Notes under the pieces: model-generated
Told to the model about the DNA's origin: nothing
The model's database searches: none
Seen by the model: the letters and a program-made list of their open reading frames with translations, nothing else
NCBI GenBank assembly: GCA_032716605.1
Contig: CM064519.1
Location: forward strand, 21,569,297-21,633,296
Length of the DNA stretch: 64,000 nt
From: Paralithodes platypus
Taxonomy: Eukaryota; Arthropoda; Malacostraca; Decapoda; Lithodidae
Reading direction: 5' to 3'
Shown here: one piece after another, positions 1-11,120 of the stretch
Numbering within the stretch: position 1 is the stretch's first letter
Layout of the letters: every line of letters begins with the position of its first letter
Program-made: the position numbers and the translations under genes

Positions 1-249
1 ATTCATTGAAGGTAGGCCAGAATTTGTAACCCCTAACCTCTATAATTAAAAAAGGGATAGAGCAAATGGATTGTAAATTTCCACACCTATTCCCTGGCTG
101 ACACTTCCCAAATACAGTAGTAGAAACATTATCTCCATTACTCTAGTCACCTTAAAGAGGAGGAATTGTAAGTTAGCTATAAGCTCAGGAATGCACTAAG
201 TACTCAAATAGTTATGTGGTTTTTGCAGAAAGATGAAACACTATTATGT
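1..249. other. Unassigned A/T-rich intron sequence
   Basis: No coding segment, splice-bounded exon or recognisable repeat seen. It should be part of the Toll intron downstream of the exon at 1141-1279. Confidence 0.4.
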
Positions 250-560
250 ATTATGACTCAAGCTCGTGGTGGGAGCCATTCTAGGTTACCTATATATGAT
301 CAAAAAGAGTGTAGTGACTCTAGCTCATGGTGGGAGCCATTCTTGGTTAGCTATATATGATCAAGAAGGGTATAGTGACTCTAGCTCATGGTGGAAGCCT
401 TTCTAGGTTAGCTATACAGTATATGATCAAAAACAGTGTAGTGACTCTAGCTCGTGGTGGGAGCCATTCTTGGTTAGCTATATATGATCAAGAAGAGTGT
501 AGTGACTCTAGCTTGTGGTGGGAGTCATTCTAGGTTAGCTATATGATCAAGAAGAGTGTA
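250..560. repeat. Tandem repeat, about 61-66-bp unit, five copies
   Basis: Direct repeats containing gtgactctagctc, gggagccattct and tagctatatatgatcaa recur at about 253, 314, 375, 441 and 502 with few substitutions. The last copy decays at about 560. Confidence 0.9.
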
Positions 561-825
561 CTTGGTCGGCAATCTGTCTAGGGGAGTAAACCTGATACAA
601 ATATGTACTGCTTGAAAAATAGTGCTAACAAGATACATAAGGGCCTCGTAGCCGGACAGATCCTAAATTGAGTGGTCAATCCTGTAAGTCCTTCAGTAAA
701 CTGGCTTGGGTTGTCCCTCTTACAGGGAATAGGTTCGCTTGGGGGCCTTCTGTGTATGGCCACCCTCATTAAGGGGAGTAAGGCGTCCGGCGATAGATAG
801 ATAGATAGAAAGATAGATAGATAAA
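561..825 (+). mobile_element. 3' end of a GATA-tailed LINE
   Basis: No coding part remains. The end (ggcgtccggcgatagatag followed by GATA repeats) matches the 3' ends of the LINE fragments at 2820-3835, 9113-9908 and 60970-61765, all of which terminate in a 'ggatcncggcgtc' block and a GATA-type tail. Confidence 0.45.
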
Positions 826-870
826 AATATATATATAATATTCATATAAATAGGAAAAGGTTAAGTTTCC

Positions 871-950
871 TTTATCGCGCCGTGGTAGAGTTGGGTAAAG
901 CATATACAATCGTCCTGACTGTTGGTGGTTCAAGCCCCGCTGAGATTATA
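871..950 (+). mobile_element. tRNA-derived SINE head
   Basis: The sequence tggtagagttggg fits an RNA polymerase III A box and ggttcaagcccc fits a B box, about 45 bp apart. It is followed by a short A-rich run and a (TA)n tract. A tRNA-like cloverleaf is imperfect, so this is a SINE-type relic and not a tRNA gene. Confidence 0.45.
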
Positions 951-963
951 AAAAACATATATA

Positions 964-966
<3 letters not shown>

Positions 967-1027
<61 letters not shown>

Positions 1028-1065
1028 TGTACAGTTTATATATATATATATATATACTGTATATA
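967..1065. repeat. (TA)n microsatellite
   Basis: Nearly pure TA dinucleotides with two tactgta interruptions. The Tyr-Ile ORF across it is an artefact. Confidence 0.95.
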
Positions 1066-1140
1066 AGCGAACATTTTTTTTTTTTGTGCCATTCCAAAAT
1101 GCCCTTTTAGTTATGGCCCAAAGAACTAAATGTCACCTAC

Positions 1141-1279
1141 CGAAAACATAATCCCCCAGTTTGAAGGCGTTATCATGCCAAGCCACTGAGTACCCCAGCT
1201 GTGTGAGGGGGCCTATGATCTCTCTCTTCACCAACTCGTAGTCCTTGTAGGCGTGACACACAAACACGTCGTACTTCCG
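1141..1279 (-). CDS. Toll exon: N-terminal part of TIR domain
   Basis: A 139-nt exon opening with RKYDVFVCHAYKDYELVKRE and ending LGDYVF. YDVFVCHAYKD is box 1 of TIR domains (usually YDAFISYS.KD), the part that forms the first beta strand and the death-domain-adaptor interface. The acceptor is ...tcttaacag and the donor is G|gtaggt, leaving one base. The remaining TIR exons (boxes 2 and 3) are not within positions 1-1140. Confidence 0.88.
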
Positions 1280-1406
1280 CTGTTAAGAGATAATACGGTT
1301 GCAGAAAAGCAGTTTATGGAATGATAGGGGGCCATCCCTCTATGGGATAAACGGTTTCTGCTCTGTTCAAATAGATCAGTGCCGTGGATAACTCCATCCT
1401 GGCCCC

Positions 1407-1970
1407 CTGGGTGGTAACTTCAATGCCAAGTCGTCGGCCTGGCATGTCAACAATCCCGACACAGACAGAGGGCTGGTGATAAACAACCAAGCAGGTAACC
1501 TTTTCATCCTAATTAACATCCATCATCATACTCATATTCCCCACCAAGCCCTCTACCTCCCTTCATCACCAGACATCACCTTCTGCTCTCCCAACCTTGC
1601 CCCCACGATATCCTGGAGGGTAGTCCAAACCTTAAGTTCTGACCACCTCCTAATCATCATCACCACCAAAACCAGAATCACCCCAGCTGGCCACAGACAC
1701 ACACATACGCTAAATAAAAAAAGAGCCAACTGGGAAGCTTTCAAAACTGAGACAGAACAACATTAACAGTCAGACAAAGCACATCACTAATAACCTCAAA
1801 CACTCATCCGCCTGTGGCCCAGACAATATAAGCTTAGTAACATACACCTTAGACACCTGGGACCACAAGGCATTCAAGCACTAACCAACATATCAATCTA
1901 CTATTCACACAACACAATACCCAACATCTGGAAGCATGGTATCATCGTCACAATCCCCAAACCAAATAAG
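1407..1970 (+). mobile_element. Internally deleted copy of the 2A-motif LINE
   Basis: Matches the full-length element at 42770-46738 in two blocks. The first encodes the C-terminal half of the endonuclease, including the SPDITF and SDHL motifs (matches about 44020-44370). The second begins near 1785 and matches the RT start (SACGLDNIS region, about 44935-45120). About 550 bp between them are missing, and the frame is broken. It lies inside the intron between the transmembrane and TIR exons. Confidence 0.8.
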
Positions 1971-2090
1971 GAGAGAGGTGATATGATTATGATGTATAAA
2001 TGTGTGAGAGGACTCGAGAAGGTGGACAAGAAGGATTATATTGTGAAGGATAATGGTAGAACTAGAGGACTTAGATATTACAGTATATAT
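1971..2090 (+). mobile_element. Small CR1-like LINE fragment
   Basis: Encodes GDMIMMYKCVRGLEKVDKKD, which resembles the RGxLIEyFKILkGFdxVD motif at the C-terminus of the CR1-like elements at 7425-11120 and 11600-12518. It is followed by (TA)n. Confidence 0.55.
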
Positions 2091-2156
2091 ATATATATAT
2101 ACAGTACAGTATATATAAACAGGTACTGTATACATAATACAGTATATACGGTATAT

Positions 2157-2292
2157 TATTTTTCCTATCCTTTCCTTTCACTTTCATTTACTATCAGGTT
2201 TGCTATCTCTTCTAGAAGTCCTGACCACCTCACACTCTCTGGGATTGTAAAGTCGGTGTGGCCAGTGTATGTACGTAAATTAATGCAAATCT
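2157..2292 (+). repeat. Dispersed repeat shared with 11243-11360
   Basis: The stretch from tatcctttcc to tggccagtgtatgtacgtaaat has a clear inverted-orientation relative at 11243-11360. Function and class unknown; it may be the 3' UTR of a LINE. Confidence 0.5.
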
Positions 2293-2303
2293 GAGTGCCT
2301 CAC

Positions 2304-2459
2304 CCCAGCAGTAGAGTCCCCCTCGTCTCCGGCCGTGAATAAAGAGGAACCCCGGCGGGGCCAGACGTGGTAGCCGATGAAGATGAAGATGAAGGCCATG
2401 AGAGTGAACCCCACCAGACTCCAGGCCAATTGATCGACGCCCACATTACCGGGACACAC
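2304..2459 (-). CDS. Toll exon: transmembrane segment
   Basis: A 156-nt phase 0-0 exon. It begins with the last LRRCT cysteine (VCPGNVG), followed by a hydrophobic run of about 21 residues (LAWSLVGFTLMAFIFIFIGY) that is the single membrane-spanning helix. A basic stop-transfer stretch (HVWPRRG) and an acidic linker (AGDEGDSTAG) lead to the cytoplasmic TIR domain. The acceptor follows an A/T-rich tract (...gtggtatag) and the donor is GGG|gtgagg. There is no long ORF here because the exon is short. Confidence 0.87.
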
Positions 2460-2505
2460 CTATACCACAAAAAAAAATATGAAAAGTAAAGATAATAGTA
2501 AGAAT

Positions 2506-2508
2506 AAT

Positions 2509-2542
<34 letters not shown>

Positions 2543-2720
2543 TAACATTGATAGTGAAAATCAGTTAAAATATAATAATAATATTGTTGTGCCTGGATAA
2601 AAAACACCATCTGAGGAAGAGCACTTTATTAACGTTTCGCAGATAGCGAAACGTTGTCAATATAGTGCTCTGTCTACTGTCTACTTTTCAAGTACTGCTC
2701 AACATTGTTGTGCCTACCCA
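2506..2720. repeat. (AAT)n tract and short inverted repeat
   Basis: ATA/AAT triplets at 2506-2590. Around 2632-2660, cgtttcgcagatagcgaaacg is an almost perfect inverted repeat, a potential hairpin. No gene seen. Confidence 0.6.
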
Positions 2721-2819
2721 ATTAACCGATACAATATCGCTGGTTTCCCCTAACGGAAGCACACAAGCATGCAATTGACAAAAACGCTTGGAATGCATAT
2801 AACATGGTTTCTGAGGAAA

Positions 2820-3835
2820 AACTGCAGCGGGTAATCAAAGAGTTTGGTGTGGTTTGTGGAAGGAGAAGCTGAAGGTGAACGTCAATAAAAGTAAAGTGAT
2901 GGTGTGTAATGGGGGTGATCGTAGGGTGAATCTAGATCTAGATGCGAGGCTGGATGTATTGGAACAAGTAGAATTTTTTAAATGTTTAGGAGGAATGATA
3001 AGCAAGAATGGAGGTATGGAAATGAAGGTAAAACAGCAAGTATGTGAAGGAAGGAAAGTTTTCGGAGCAATGAGAAGTATGTGGAAGGTGAAAAATCTCG
3101 GAATGAAAGTTAAAAATGAAATGTATCAAGGGATTGTTGTACCAACAGTGATGTATGGGGCTTAGACATAGGCTCTGAAGGCAAAGGAGAGAAGAAAGCT
3201 GGATGTGATGGAGATGAGCTGCTTGAGGAGTATGTGTGGAGTGACCCGTAGAGACAGATTGAGGAATGAAGATATATGTAGGAGAGTGGGGCAGCAGGAA
3301 CATTTGTCGGGCAGAGTGGACATAAGGGTGCTGAGCTGGTATGGTCATGTTGAACGAATGAAAGATGAAAGGCTTACAAAGAGAGTATGTGAGTCAGATA
3401 CAAGGGGAGATAGAGGGGCAGGAAGACCTCCATTGAGATGGAGAGACTGTATAGGACAAGCGTTGAAAGATAGAGGAATGACTATAGATCAGGCAAAAGA
3501 ATTAGTAATAAATAGGAATGAATTGAGAATGCTAGTGAATAGATGAGTGTAAACGTGGTTGTTTGGGAGAGACGGTCATGCGCCAGTTGGACTAGATAAT
3601 AGTCCGTAGGCGCCTGGACCGGGGAGCCGGTGGTAATCGCCTGGAAGCATGGTGAGCGGGCTTGTGGTGGTAAAGCTTCGCTGCGGGTCTGCCTGGAGTT
3701 AAGAAGTATATGCGTGAAAGAGGTGCTGGATGGGAGGAGGGGCGTCAACTGACTGGGGACAGAGGTGCATGGGGGCATTTCGTTCTCGGCCACCCGTTCA
3801 GGGATCACGGCGTCCGGCAACAGATAGATTACAAC
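2820..3835 (+). mobile_element. LINE 3' fragment: C-terminal RT region and tail
   Basis: Encodes the thumb and C-terminal part of a non-LTR reverse transcriptase: KLKVNVNKSKVMV, FFKCLGGMISKNGG, then after a stop at 3163-3165 LRSMCGVTRRDRLRNEDICR, LSWYGHVERM and GRPPLRWRDCIGQ, ending with a stop at 3544. An untranslated tail runs to the terminal block ggatcacggcgtccggcaacagatag. The catalytic YADD and the endonuclease are absent (5' truncation). It resembles the fragment at 31600-32025. It inserted into the intron between the LRRCT and transmembrane exons. Confidence 0.8.
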
Positions 3836-4023
3836 ACAATGATTATATCGGCTAGACTTGGCAATCCAACAATGACACTCTTAACACAATAAACTTAACA
3901 ATATTACAATTATACCTTGGCCCTAGACGCACCAACCTACTGCTATACTTCCTCACACAATTACTCGTTCACAGACAGGGTTACTGCAGTGCCCTGCTGT
4001 ATCAAATTACCACAACTATCGTT

Positions 4024-4424
4024 GTGGTGGTGGGCTGGTCTATCAGAGTGAGAACTGAGCGATCTCTGCCATACCCATAGCTTACTCTGACTGTTCCTTT
4101 TACTTATATATTTTCTAGATCTCAAGTGACGGCGTCTCTTCCGTGGATTGACCTCCCAATCTACCAAGATTGGAAGCCAAAGTGTCACATTTTTCCTTTG
4201 CCCCTCAACTTTCTCTTCATAATTGCTGAGGGGCACAGGGCCCTGTGTGGGGCTTTGGTTTCCCGGGCGTTTCTGCACCCTCCTCAGCTCCCCGCCATGA
4301 GTGGCTTCGGTCACCCAGGCTTTATTGTGGTCGGCGGGGAGGGTTCTGTGGGGGCACTCGGTTATGGCCTTGACCTTGCTTGGGGCTGTTCGGCCAGGCA
4401 GCTTGGGGAAAAACAACAACAACA
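4024..4424 (+). mobile_element. Short non-autonomous LINE derivative (copy 1)
   Basis: A 400-bp element ending in (AAC)n. It is flanked by the 12-bp target-site duplication acaactatcgtt (4012-4023 and 4425-4436). Its last 60-70 bp (ggctgttcggccaggcagctt then AAC repeats) match the 3' end of the full-length LINE at 46680-46738. Its gacggcgtctcttccgtgg and gagtggcttcggtc blocks match that LINE's 5' region, so it looks like an internally deleted derivative. The ORFs in it are not meaningful. Confidence 0.82.
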
Positions 4425-4560
4425 ACAACTATCGTTCTAGTATTTTCCGATACTTCTACAGCCTACTCAATCTCTTCAGCTACTCAAACTGCACCTTTGC
4501 TCTGCATCCCCTTCTTACTATGCAGGGATAACCTAGACTGTGCTCATGATTCAATTAACC

Positions 4561-5785
4561 TACTACATACATACATACATAACATTTTAAGACTGAGTGC
4601 TCCACATATACGTGCAGTTTCAGTCTCTTGTCCTAATGGCGGCGTTCCAGGTAACCCTGTTAAGGGCTGCTTCACTTGTCAAGTTTTTGGATTTGAGATT
4701 GGCACGTATAGTCCGATACCAGGTCTTCCTCGGTCCACCCCTTGGTGCAGCTCCCTCCACAATCACAGACCTGCATTTTTTCACCCAATTTTGTTCATCT
4801 ATTCTCTTCACATGTCCATACCATCCCAGTCTACTTGTATGCATCACCTCGCTAATACTCTTTATACCTAAACGTCTCCTCAACTCATCATTTGTTATTC
4901 TATCCTGCAGCCTGGCCCCACACATCCATCTCACCATTCTCATCTCATTACGTTCCATTCTGTTGACATCCTCTACTTTAACGGCTCATGTTTCTGAGCC
5001 ATACGTCATTGCACTTCTAACACATGAGGCATACACCTTTCCCTTGAGGGGGAGAGGCATTCTTTTCATGGTCAGAATTGGCAGCAGTTCTCTGAACTTC
5101 CCCCAGCCACATCTAATTCTAGCGACAGTGGCAGCTTCGGCCCCACAACTGGCAGAGATGGTATCTCCTAGGTAACAAAACTTGTCCACCAGCTCCAATG
5201 ACTCATTTCCAAAGTTCACAGCCACAGGATCATCACTTAACACAAGCTCGCCTTTGCACACTATGCACTCAAATTTCTCTATTTCCGACTTATCCTTCGG
5301 CAGGGGTCCTTTTATTCTACTACAGCGCTTACTCACATGGTGTACCCAACATTGACAGATGCTACATCGAATAGAGTTAGCGCCCACACCCTTTCCACAC
5401 ACTGCACATGGGTATTCACCGCTCTTTTCCACATTGCCTCGTCTCAATCTACAATGCATAACCTTGGTTTTGTTAATATTATATTGACTCTTAAACCCTT
5501 GCTCGCCATGCCCTCTCTCCATCTTCTGAATTTGGCCTCAGCATCTTCCATATTGTCAGCTATTAGGACTAAATCGTCTGCATAAAACAGTGCCTCCAGG
5601 ACCATAATAAAGAGGAGGGGGCTTAACACTGAACCCTGATGAACTCCAACACGGACTGTGAACTCATCACTCAGTACACCTTTCACCCTCACCGCAGTTC
5701 GTGAATCCTCATACATCCTCATTATCACACGCACCAGCCACTCTTCCACACCAAGTTTCCTCATAGCCCACTGCTCTATCTAGGA
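4561..5785 (-). mobile_element. PHD-finger LINE, 5'-truncated
   Basis: Minus-strand RT pieces in three frames. At 5764-5444 lies the RT palm (GVHQGSVLSPLLFIMVLEAL, then FYADDLVLIA). At 5522-4986 lies a cysteine-rich zinc finger of PHD type (YPCAVCGKGVG, CSICQCWVHH, FECIVC) placed between the palm and the thumb, followed by FCYLGDTIS. At 4958-4620 lies the C-terminal region (MRMVRWMCGARLQDRI, LGWYGHVKRID). At least two frameshifts break it. The 3' end is an (ATGT)n-type tail (4561-4580), as in the copy at 48306-49350. Sequence upstream of the RT is missing. Confidence 0.82.
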
Positions 5786-5984
5786 CTCAATACCACGTTC
5801 CCCCCTTGGGAATAACCTCGATATTACCTTACTCTTACACACTTCCGGTTCTCTCTCTCCCCGGATACCAAATCTACGCCAAGCACACTTCCGGTTCACT
5901 CAGACTGATCTTGAGTGTTTCCTTTTTATCTCCGATTATGTTATTATTATTCTTTCAATTACAACAGACTCTACGTTTATACAG

Positions 5985-6560
5985 TACTGTACTTGCAAAA
6001 CAACTCCGGAAATGTCTGGTACCACCCCTACACCCGTGCCTTGTGGAGAGATATACAAGGGACCTCACTCTTGGTCTGCATCTTCCTTTCTGCCCTTCCA
6101 CCTCACTCTCGTACAAGTCATTCTCTCGCTCCCCATACGTTCCACATAACCAAACAATCTCAAAATTATCTTTTTCACAATCTCCAGCACATCCACATCC
6201 TCACCACAATGCTCTCGTATTTCCCGATTCGTCTGTCTCCATGTAACTCCACACACACTTCTTCAAATAACTCATTTCCACTCCTCTCACTTGTGATTTA
6301 TGTCTCTCCAACAACGTCCATGCTTCACTCCCGTACATCAATATCGGGATTACCAAACTATCATGCAATAACTACTTTACTTCCATGCTTACCACCCCAT
6401 TCCTTGTCACTGCTTTCAGCATTCCTACAACCCTCTTCCCCTGTTCTACCTTCTCCTGCACTTCATCGTCCATACTCCCATCTTTAGGCTACTCATCACA
6501 CTGCTCAAATACTTAAATGAGCCGACATTCTCCATAATCCAACCATTCAACCACACCTCA
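5985..6560 (-). mobile_element. Decayed LINE fragment
   Basis: A minus-strand relic of the same family as 9113-9908 and 60970-61765: CGVTWRQTNREIREHCGEDV and RLFGYVERMGSERMT are recognisable, and upstream sequence matches the 'GSVLSKDGTMDEEV' region only in broken frames. No catalytic motifs remain. Confidence 0.65.
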
Positions 6561-6734
6561 CGCCATGTGTGAAAAAATATCAATATTTATTAAAGTAATC
6601 ATACGTACATTCATTTATAAGAACATAAGATTTTTTTTTACTTTGCCCTCTTGACTAAGGATAACACCACCCCAGACTCCCTTCTAACTAAACAAAAATG
6701 CCCCCACCACCTCCCTCTAAGCTAAAATAAAACA

Positions 6735-6870
6735 GAAAAATGCAAATCCCTTTCAAGGTAAATGTCCTGGCCAAAGGCCGATTTCTCATTAATTGTAGGC
6801 TTGCTACACTCACCCAGGGAAACTCAACACCTAAATGGGGCAACATGTCTAATGAAGCCCAAACAGAAAG
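6735..6870 (-). mobile_element. Fragment of the GGGGAGGCAGACC MITE family
   Basis: The stretch with ggccaaaggccgatttctc, gtaggcttgctac and aacacctaaatgggg resembles the interior of the complete element at 13062-13414 and of the fragment at 15565-15776. Termini are absent. It ends just next to the Toll exon at 6899-7027. Confidence 0.5.
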
Positions 6871-6898
6871 TGTCCAAAAAGAGCCGCCGCCCACTGAC

Positions 6899-7027
6899 CT
6901 TGGTGATGTTGGTGGCGTACAGGTAGAGAAGGTTACCCCGCTGGGCTTGGGGCATGTCACACTCCATGGTGCGTAAGGCCTTCCCCAGTGCCACGTTGGT
7001 TTGTAATAGTTTGGGTAGAACGCGACC
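6899..7027 (-). CDS. Toll exon: second LRRCT
   Basis: A 129-nt phase 0-0 exon encoding GRVLPKLLQTNVALGKALRT followed by MECDMPQAQRGNLLYLYATN. It supplies the third cysteine of the LRRCT; the fourth is in the next exon (VCPGN). The acceptor is ...cttcccccag and the donor is AAG|gtcagt. The ORF visible here in another frame is a shadow. Confidence 0.85.
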
Positions 7028-7424
7028 CTGGGGGAAGACATCATAAATTTACTTGATTATTTAAGCTTTTATCTGCTTATTAATATATTTCTTTCTTTAT
7101 TATTTTCGTATATATACAGTATATATTATAAACCTTTAAAAACAATTGAAAGATAAATGTATATGTTAGATGTACAAGTAGGCAGCCAAGAGAGATTTGA
7201 TTGTATTTCGTAACATTTTGGGTATTTGTGTGTGAGAGAGAGACCGTCACCGATAGTTACTCTGAGAGAGTTAGAGTTACCATAGACCTCCGGACCGTAT
7301 GGGCCGGCAGGCCCTGGCTGAAGCCTCTACGTAGACTCTCAGGAATCACGTAGAGCCTCCAGACGATCTGGGGGAGGGGGGGGGGGGGGGAGATTGGTGA
7401 CATAGGTGACATACTAATCACTTT
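7028..7424. other. Intron sequence with poly-G tract
   Basis: A/T-rich sequence with a (GA) run near 7230 and a G homopolymer at about 7371-7391. No gene seen. Confidence 0.5.
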
Positions 7425-10400
7425 AAAAAATCCTGTTATTTTCAGGTAGGCATCGAGTCGGTTCCTAAATATATTAATAGATGTACTGGCAATTACATTA
7501 TTTGGTAGCTTGTTCCACTCGTTTATTATGAGACCAACGCATTTGTGTCTACTCTGTCAAAGCCTTTTAAGATTTTGAAATATTCAATAAGTTGGCCCCT
7601 TAATCTTCTCTTAAGTGTTTGCAGTCTTTCATCGTATGGTTTGTTTTTCAGAGTTGGGATTAGTTTGGTCGCTCTTCTCTGTACTCTCTCCATCATTTCA
7701 ATGTCTTTTACTAGGTATGGCGACCAGAACTGCACACCGTATTCAAGGTGCGGTCTTACTAGGCTTTTGTAAAGTGGTATCATAATATCTTCACTCATAT
7801 ATTTGAAGGTCCTCTTGATGTAACCTAGCATTCTATTGGCCTTTTTCGTTGCTGCTGAGCATTGGTCTGATGATTTCAGGTTGTCTGTAATGATTATACC
7901 GAGATTTTTGGCCTTTGGAACTTTATTTATATTTTGGTCAAAGAGGCTGTATTCATAGTTCTTGTTTGAGTTGCACAAGAATTAATTGGCATTTATCAAT
8001 ATTGAAAGGCATTTGCCACTTTATGGACTATACTTAATTTTTTTTTTTTTTAGATCTGCTTGCAAATTCATACGATCTTCTTCGTTTAAAATGGTATTTC
8101 CTATTTTGGTGTCATCTGCAAATTTGGAGATATAATTATTGATCCCGACGTCTAGGTCATTTATGTAAATTATGAAAAGGACGGGACCCAGCACCGATCC
8201 CTGTGGTACACCACTGGTCACTGGTGTCCAGTCGGATTCTGTTCCATTTATAACTACTCTCTGTCGTCTGTTCGTTAGCCAGTCCTCGATCCAGTTGGAA
8301 ATCGATCCTGTTATGCCTATGGCTTTCATTTTGGTTAGCAGTTTCTTATGGGGGACTTTGTTGAATGCCTTTTGGAAGTCCAGGAAGATAATATCGAGAG
8401 ATCTGGTCACGTCATTTATCGTTGGGAGCCTGTTGTAAAATTCTAATAGGTTAGTCACGCATGACTTGTTTGATCTGAAGCCGTGTTGACTATTTTTGAT
8501 TAGATTGTTGCTTTCTAGATAGTTTACTATTTTATCCCTCAGGATTGATTCAAAGATTTTGCCTGTAACTGAGGTTAAGCTAATCGGTCTGTAGTTGTTC
8601 GCCAGAAACTTATCCCCCTTTTTTAATATAGGGGTTATATTTGCTTCTTCCAAAGCAGTGGGGACTAGGCCCTGTTGTAGGGATGCATTGAAGATCTGGC
8701 TTAGTGGTTCCGCGATTTCCTCCTTAACGCTTTATAGTGTTCTAGGATGGAGTTTATCTTGGCCTGGCGATTTATCAGGGTCCAGGTTGTTTAATCTGCT
8801 CAATTCGTCATTTGCCGAGATGGAGATGTTGTCGTCGATTTGGAGATGTTGTCGTCGATTTGGAGATGTCGTCGATTTGAAGATGACTTGTGATAGGCGG
8901 TTGGGGGGCTGAATCCGTTTGTTCTCGAGTGAATACTGAGCTGAAGAAGGAGTTTAGTATGTTTGTTATTTCCATGTCGTCTGATGTTAGTTGACCCTTG
9001 TGTAATAGGGGCCCAATCCCGCTTTTGATCTATTTGTTACCGTTGGCGTATTTGAAGAAGCTTTTAGGGTTAGTGTCGCTTGTCTCGGCTACTCCTTTCT
9101 CATAGTTCTTTTCTATCTATTGCCCGACGCCGTGATCCCCGAAGGGGTGGCCACAAACGAAACACCCCCATGCACCTGTCCCCATTCAGTCGACGCCCCT
9201 CCTCCCAACCAGCACCGCCTTCATCCATATACTTCTTCACTCCATCCTTCCACCTCTCTTTCGGTTTACTCTCCCTCTCTGTCCTTCCACCTCGCTCTTG
9301 TACACCCTCTTAGTCATTCTCTCGCTTCCCATATGTTCCATATGGCTGAACCATCTCAAGGTGTTCCTTTTCACACTTTCCAGCATATCTACCTCCACAC
9401 CATACCTCCTCCTTACTTCCTCATTCGTCTGTCTATCCCTCCATGTAACTCCGCATGCACTTCTCAAGTACTGTAACTCATTTCCACCCTTCTCACTCTT
9501 GGTCTGAGTTTCTCCACCAACGTCCATGCTTCGCTTCCGTAAGTCAGTGTCGGAATTACCACACTGTCATGCAAGGACTTCTTCACTTCCACACTGTCCA
9601 CCTTATTTCTTGTTACTGCTTTCAGCGTTCCTACAACCCTCTTCCCCTGTTGCACCCTCTCCCGCACTTCTTCATCCATAGTCCCATCTTTACTCAAAAC
9701 ACTGCCCAGATACTTAAATGAGCTGACAATCTCCATAGCCTGACCGTTCAACTTCACCTCACACTCTGTGGCTTTACCCCTTTCGAAGACCATAACCTTG
9801 CTCAGTTGCTCTTCCCAGCATTTACCTTCAGATTTCATTTTTCGCACTGTTCCAAACATATTTACCAGACCCTGCAACTCCCATTCATTATCGCTCATCA
9901 GAACTGTATCATAGTTCTTTTGACTGGTCTTAATCAGTTTCTTGACTACTTTTCTACTAGTTTTATACTCTTCTCTCGTTTCATTGCTGCAGCCAGGGTT
10001 TTTGGTCAGTTTGTGGAGTTCATCTCTGTCTTTGATAGCATTGGCTATTGAACTGCTATACCATGGTTTTCTGTTACTGTTTTGAGAGACTCTACTCTTC
10101 AGGGGGACGTATTTAGATTTAGCTGCTAGTAGAACCAAGCTAAATTGTTTCCAGGCGACATCAATATGTGCCTGTGCATCTAGTTGAGAGAATGCATTTT
10201 GTAGTGTTTGTTTTAGTCCTGGGAAATTTGCTTTTTTAAAGTGAGGTATCCTTAGTTTGGATGTGACTATTGTATGTGGGAGATCGATACTACAGCGGAT
10301 GATAATATGATCTGATGATGCTAGATGTTCTCCGACCGAAGATTAGAAATTAGATTTTCTTGTGAACAGATAAGATCCAAAAATTTATTTTCTCTGGTTG

Positions 10401-11120
10401 GTTCAGTGACAATTTGGTGAGGAAAGTTATTCTGTATAAAGTCTATGTTGTTGGAGTGGACCAGTTCCCAATTGATATTTGATAGATTTGCGTCTCCTGG
10501 GATGATGCTATCGTAGCTGTTAAGAGTTAGCTGTAGAATTTCATAGAGAAGTATATCTTCATTTTCACTATAGTTGGGTGGTCTATAGAATTAGTCTAGT
10601 TAATTATCTTTTTCTTGGTGGCTATTTGTACGCTTATGGTTTCGGTATTGTTCTCTGGGTTCTATTTCTTTCGGTTGGAGGTAGTCCTTTATATAAATAC
10701 AAACCCTGCCACCTTTTCTTCCATCTTGTCAATTTTTATAAAAGAGTTTGTATCCTCTCAGGGTATATTCCAATAGGAAGTCTTTATTTATGAAGCTTAG
10801 ATGGGTTTCAGTTATACTTATAATGTGAATGTTTTAAATTTGCAGAATACATTTAAGTTCGTCTAATTTGTTTCTCAACGATGCAGCAGTCAGGTACAGT
10901 CTATTTAATTTATGTTCATTAGGCCTACACATAATGTTGCGATGGAGATTGTTGGACTGAGGAGGATTACTGGTCTCTCTTGTATGGGAGGAATGAATTT
11001 CCTTGAGTACTGAGAGTTTACGAAAGGACTGATCGGATTTGTTAAAGCCGTGAAATGCTTTTTCTTCTGGCACGTTATCTTCTGGTACTAGATGGGGAAT
11101 GGGTCTGGTAGCGAAGGGGC
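7425..11120 (-). mobile_element. CR1-like LINE (near full length, interrupted)
   Basis: Read on the minus strand. The endonuclease N-terminus lies near 10915-10840 (LYLTAASLRNKLDELKCILQ), with more endonuclease sequence to about 10150 in broken frames. The linker to the RT runs 10138-9922. Then come the RT (8653-8021: [65 protein letters not shown]) and the C-terminal domain (7978-7526: LVRPHLEYGVQFWSPYL, VQRRATKLIPTLKNKPY). Stops and frameshifts make it inactive. It is interrupted by the LINE at 9113-9908. A run of 18-19-bp repeats at 8815-8880 expands one stretch. It occupies the intron between the two LRRCT exons. Confidence 0.85.
9113..9908 (-). mobile_element. LINE fragment nested in the CR1-like LINE
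   Basis: 5'-truncated LINE with a 13-bp target-site duplication tcatagttctttt (9100-9112 and 9909-9921). It encodes KVMVFERGKATECEVKLNGQ, SFKYLGSVLSKDGTMDEEV and TYGSEAWTLVEKLRPRVRRV, then, after a frameshift, SACGVTWRDRQTNEEVRRRY. The 3' end at the left is the ggcgtcgggcaatagatag block. The long ORF 9464-10138 fuses its 5' end to the host LINE and is not a real gene. Confidence 0.85.

Noticed and set aside
250..560. CRISPR-like array
   Set aside because: Whole units are repeated without unique spacers, and the DNA is eukaryotic; it is a plain tandem repeat.
882..1151. 89-codon ORF with Tyr-Ile repeats
   Set aside because: It is the (TA)n microsatellite; it overlaps the antisense of the Toll TIR exon.
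4126..4531. Several ORFs rich in poly-Asn or poly-Thr at (AAC)n tails
   Set aside because: They lie in short non-autonomous elements and recur with frameshifts in every copy.
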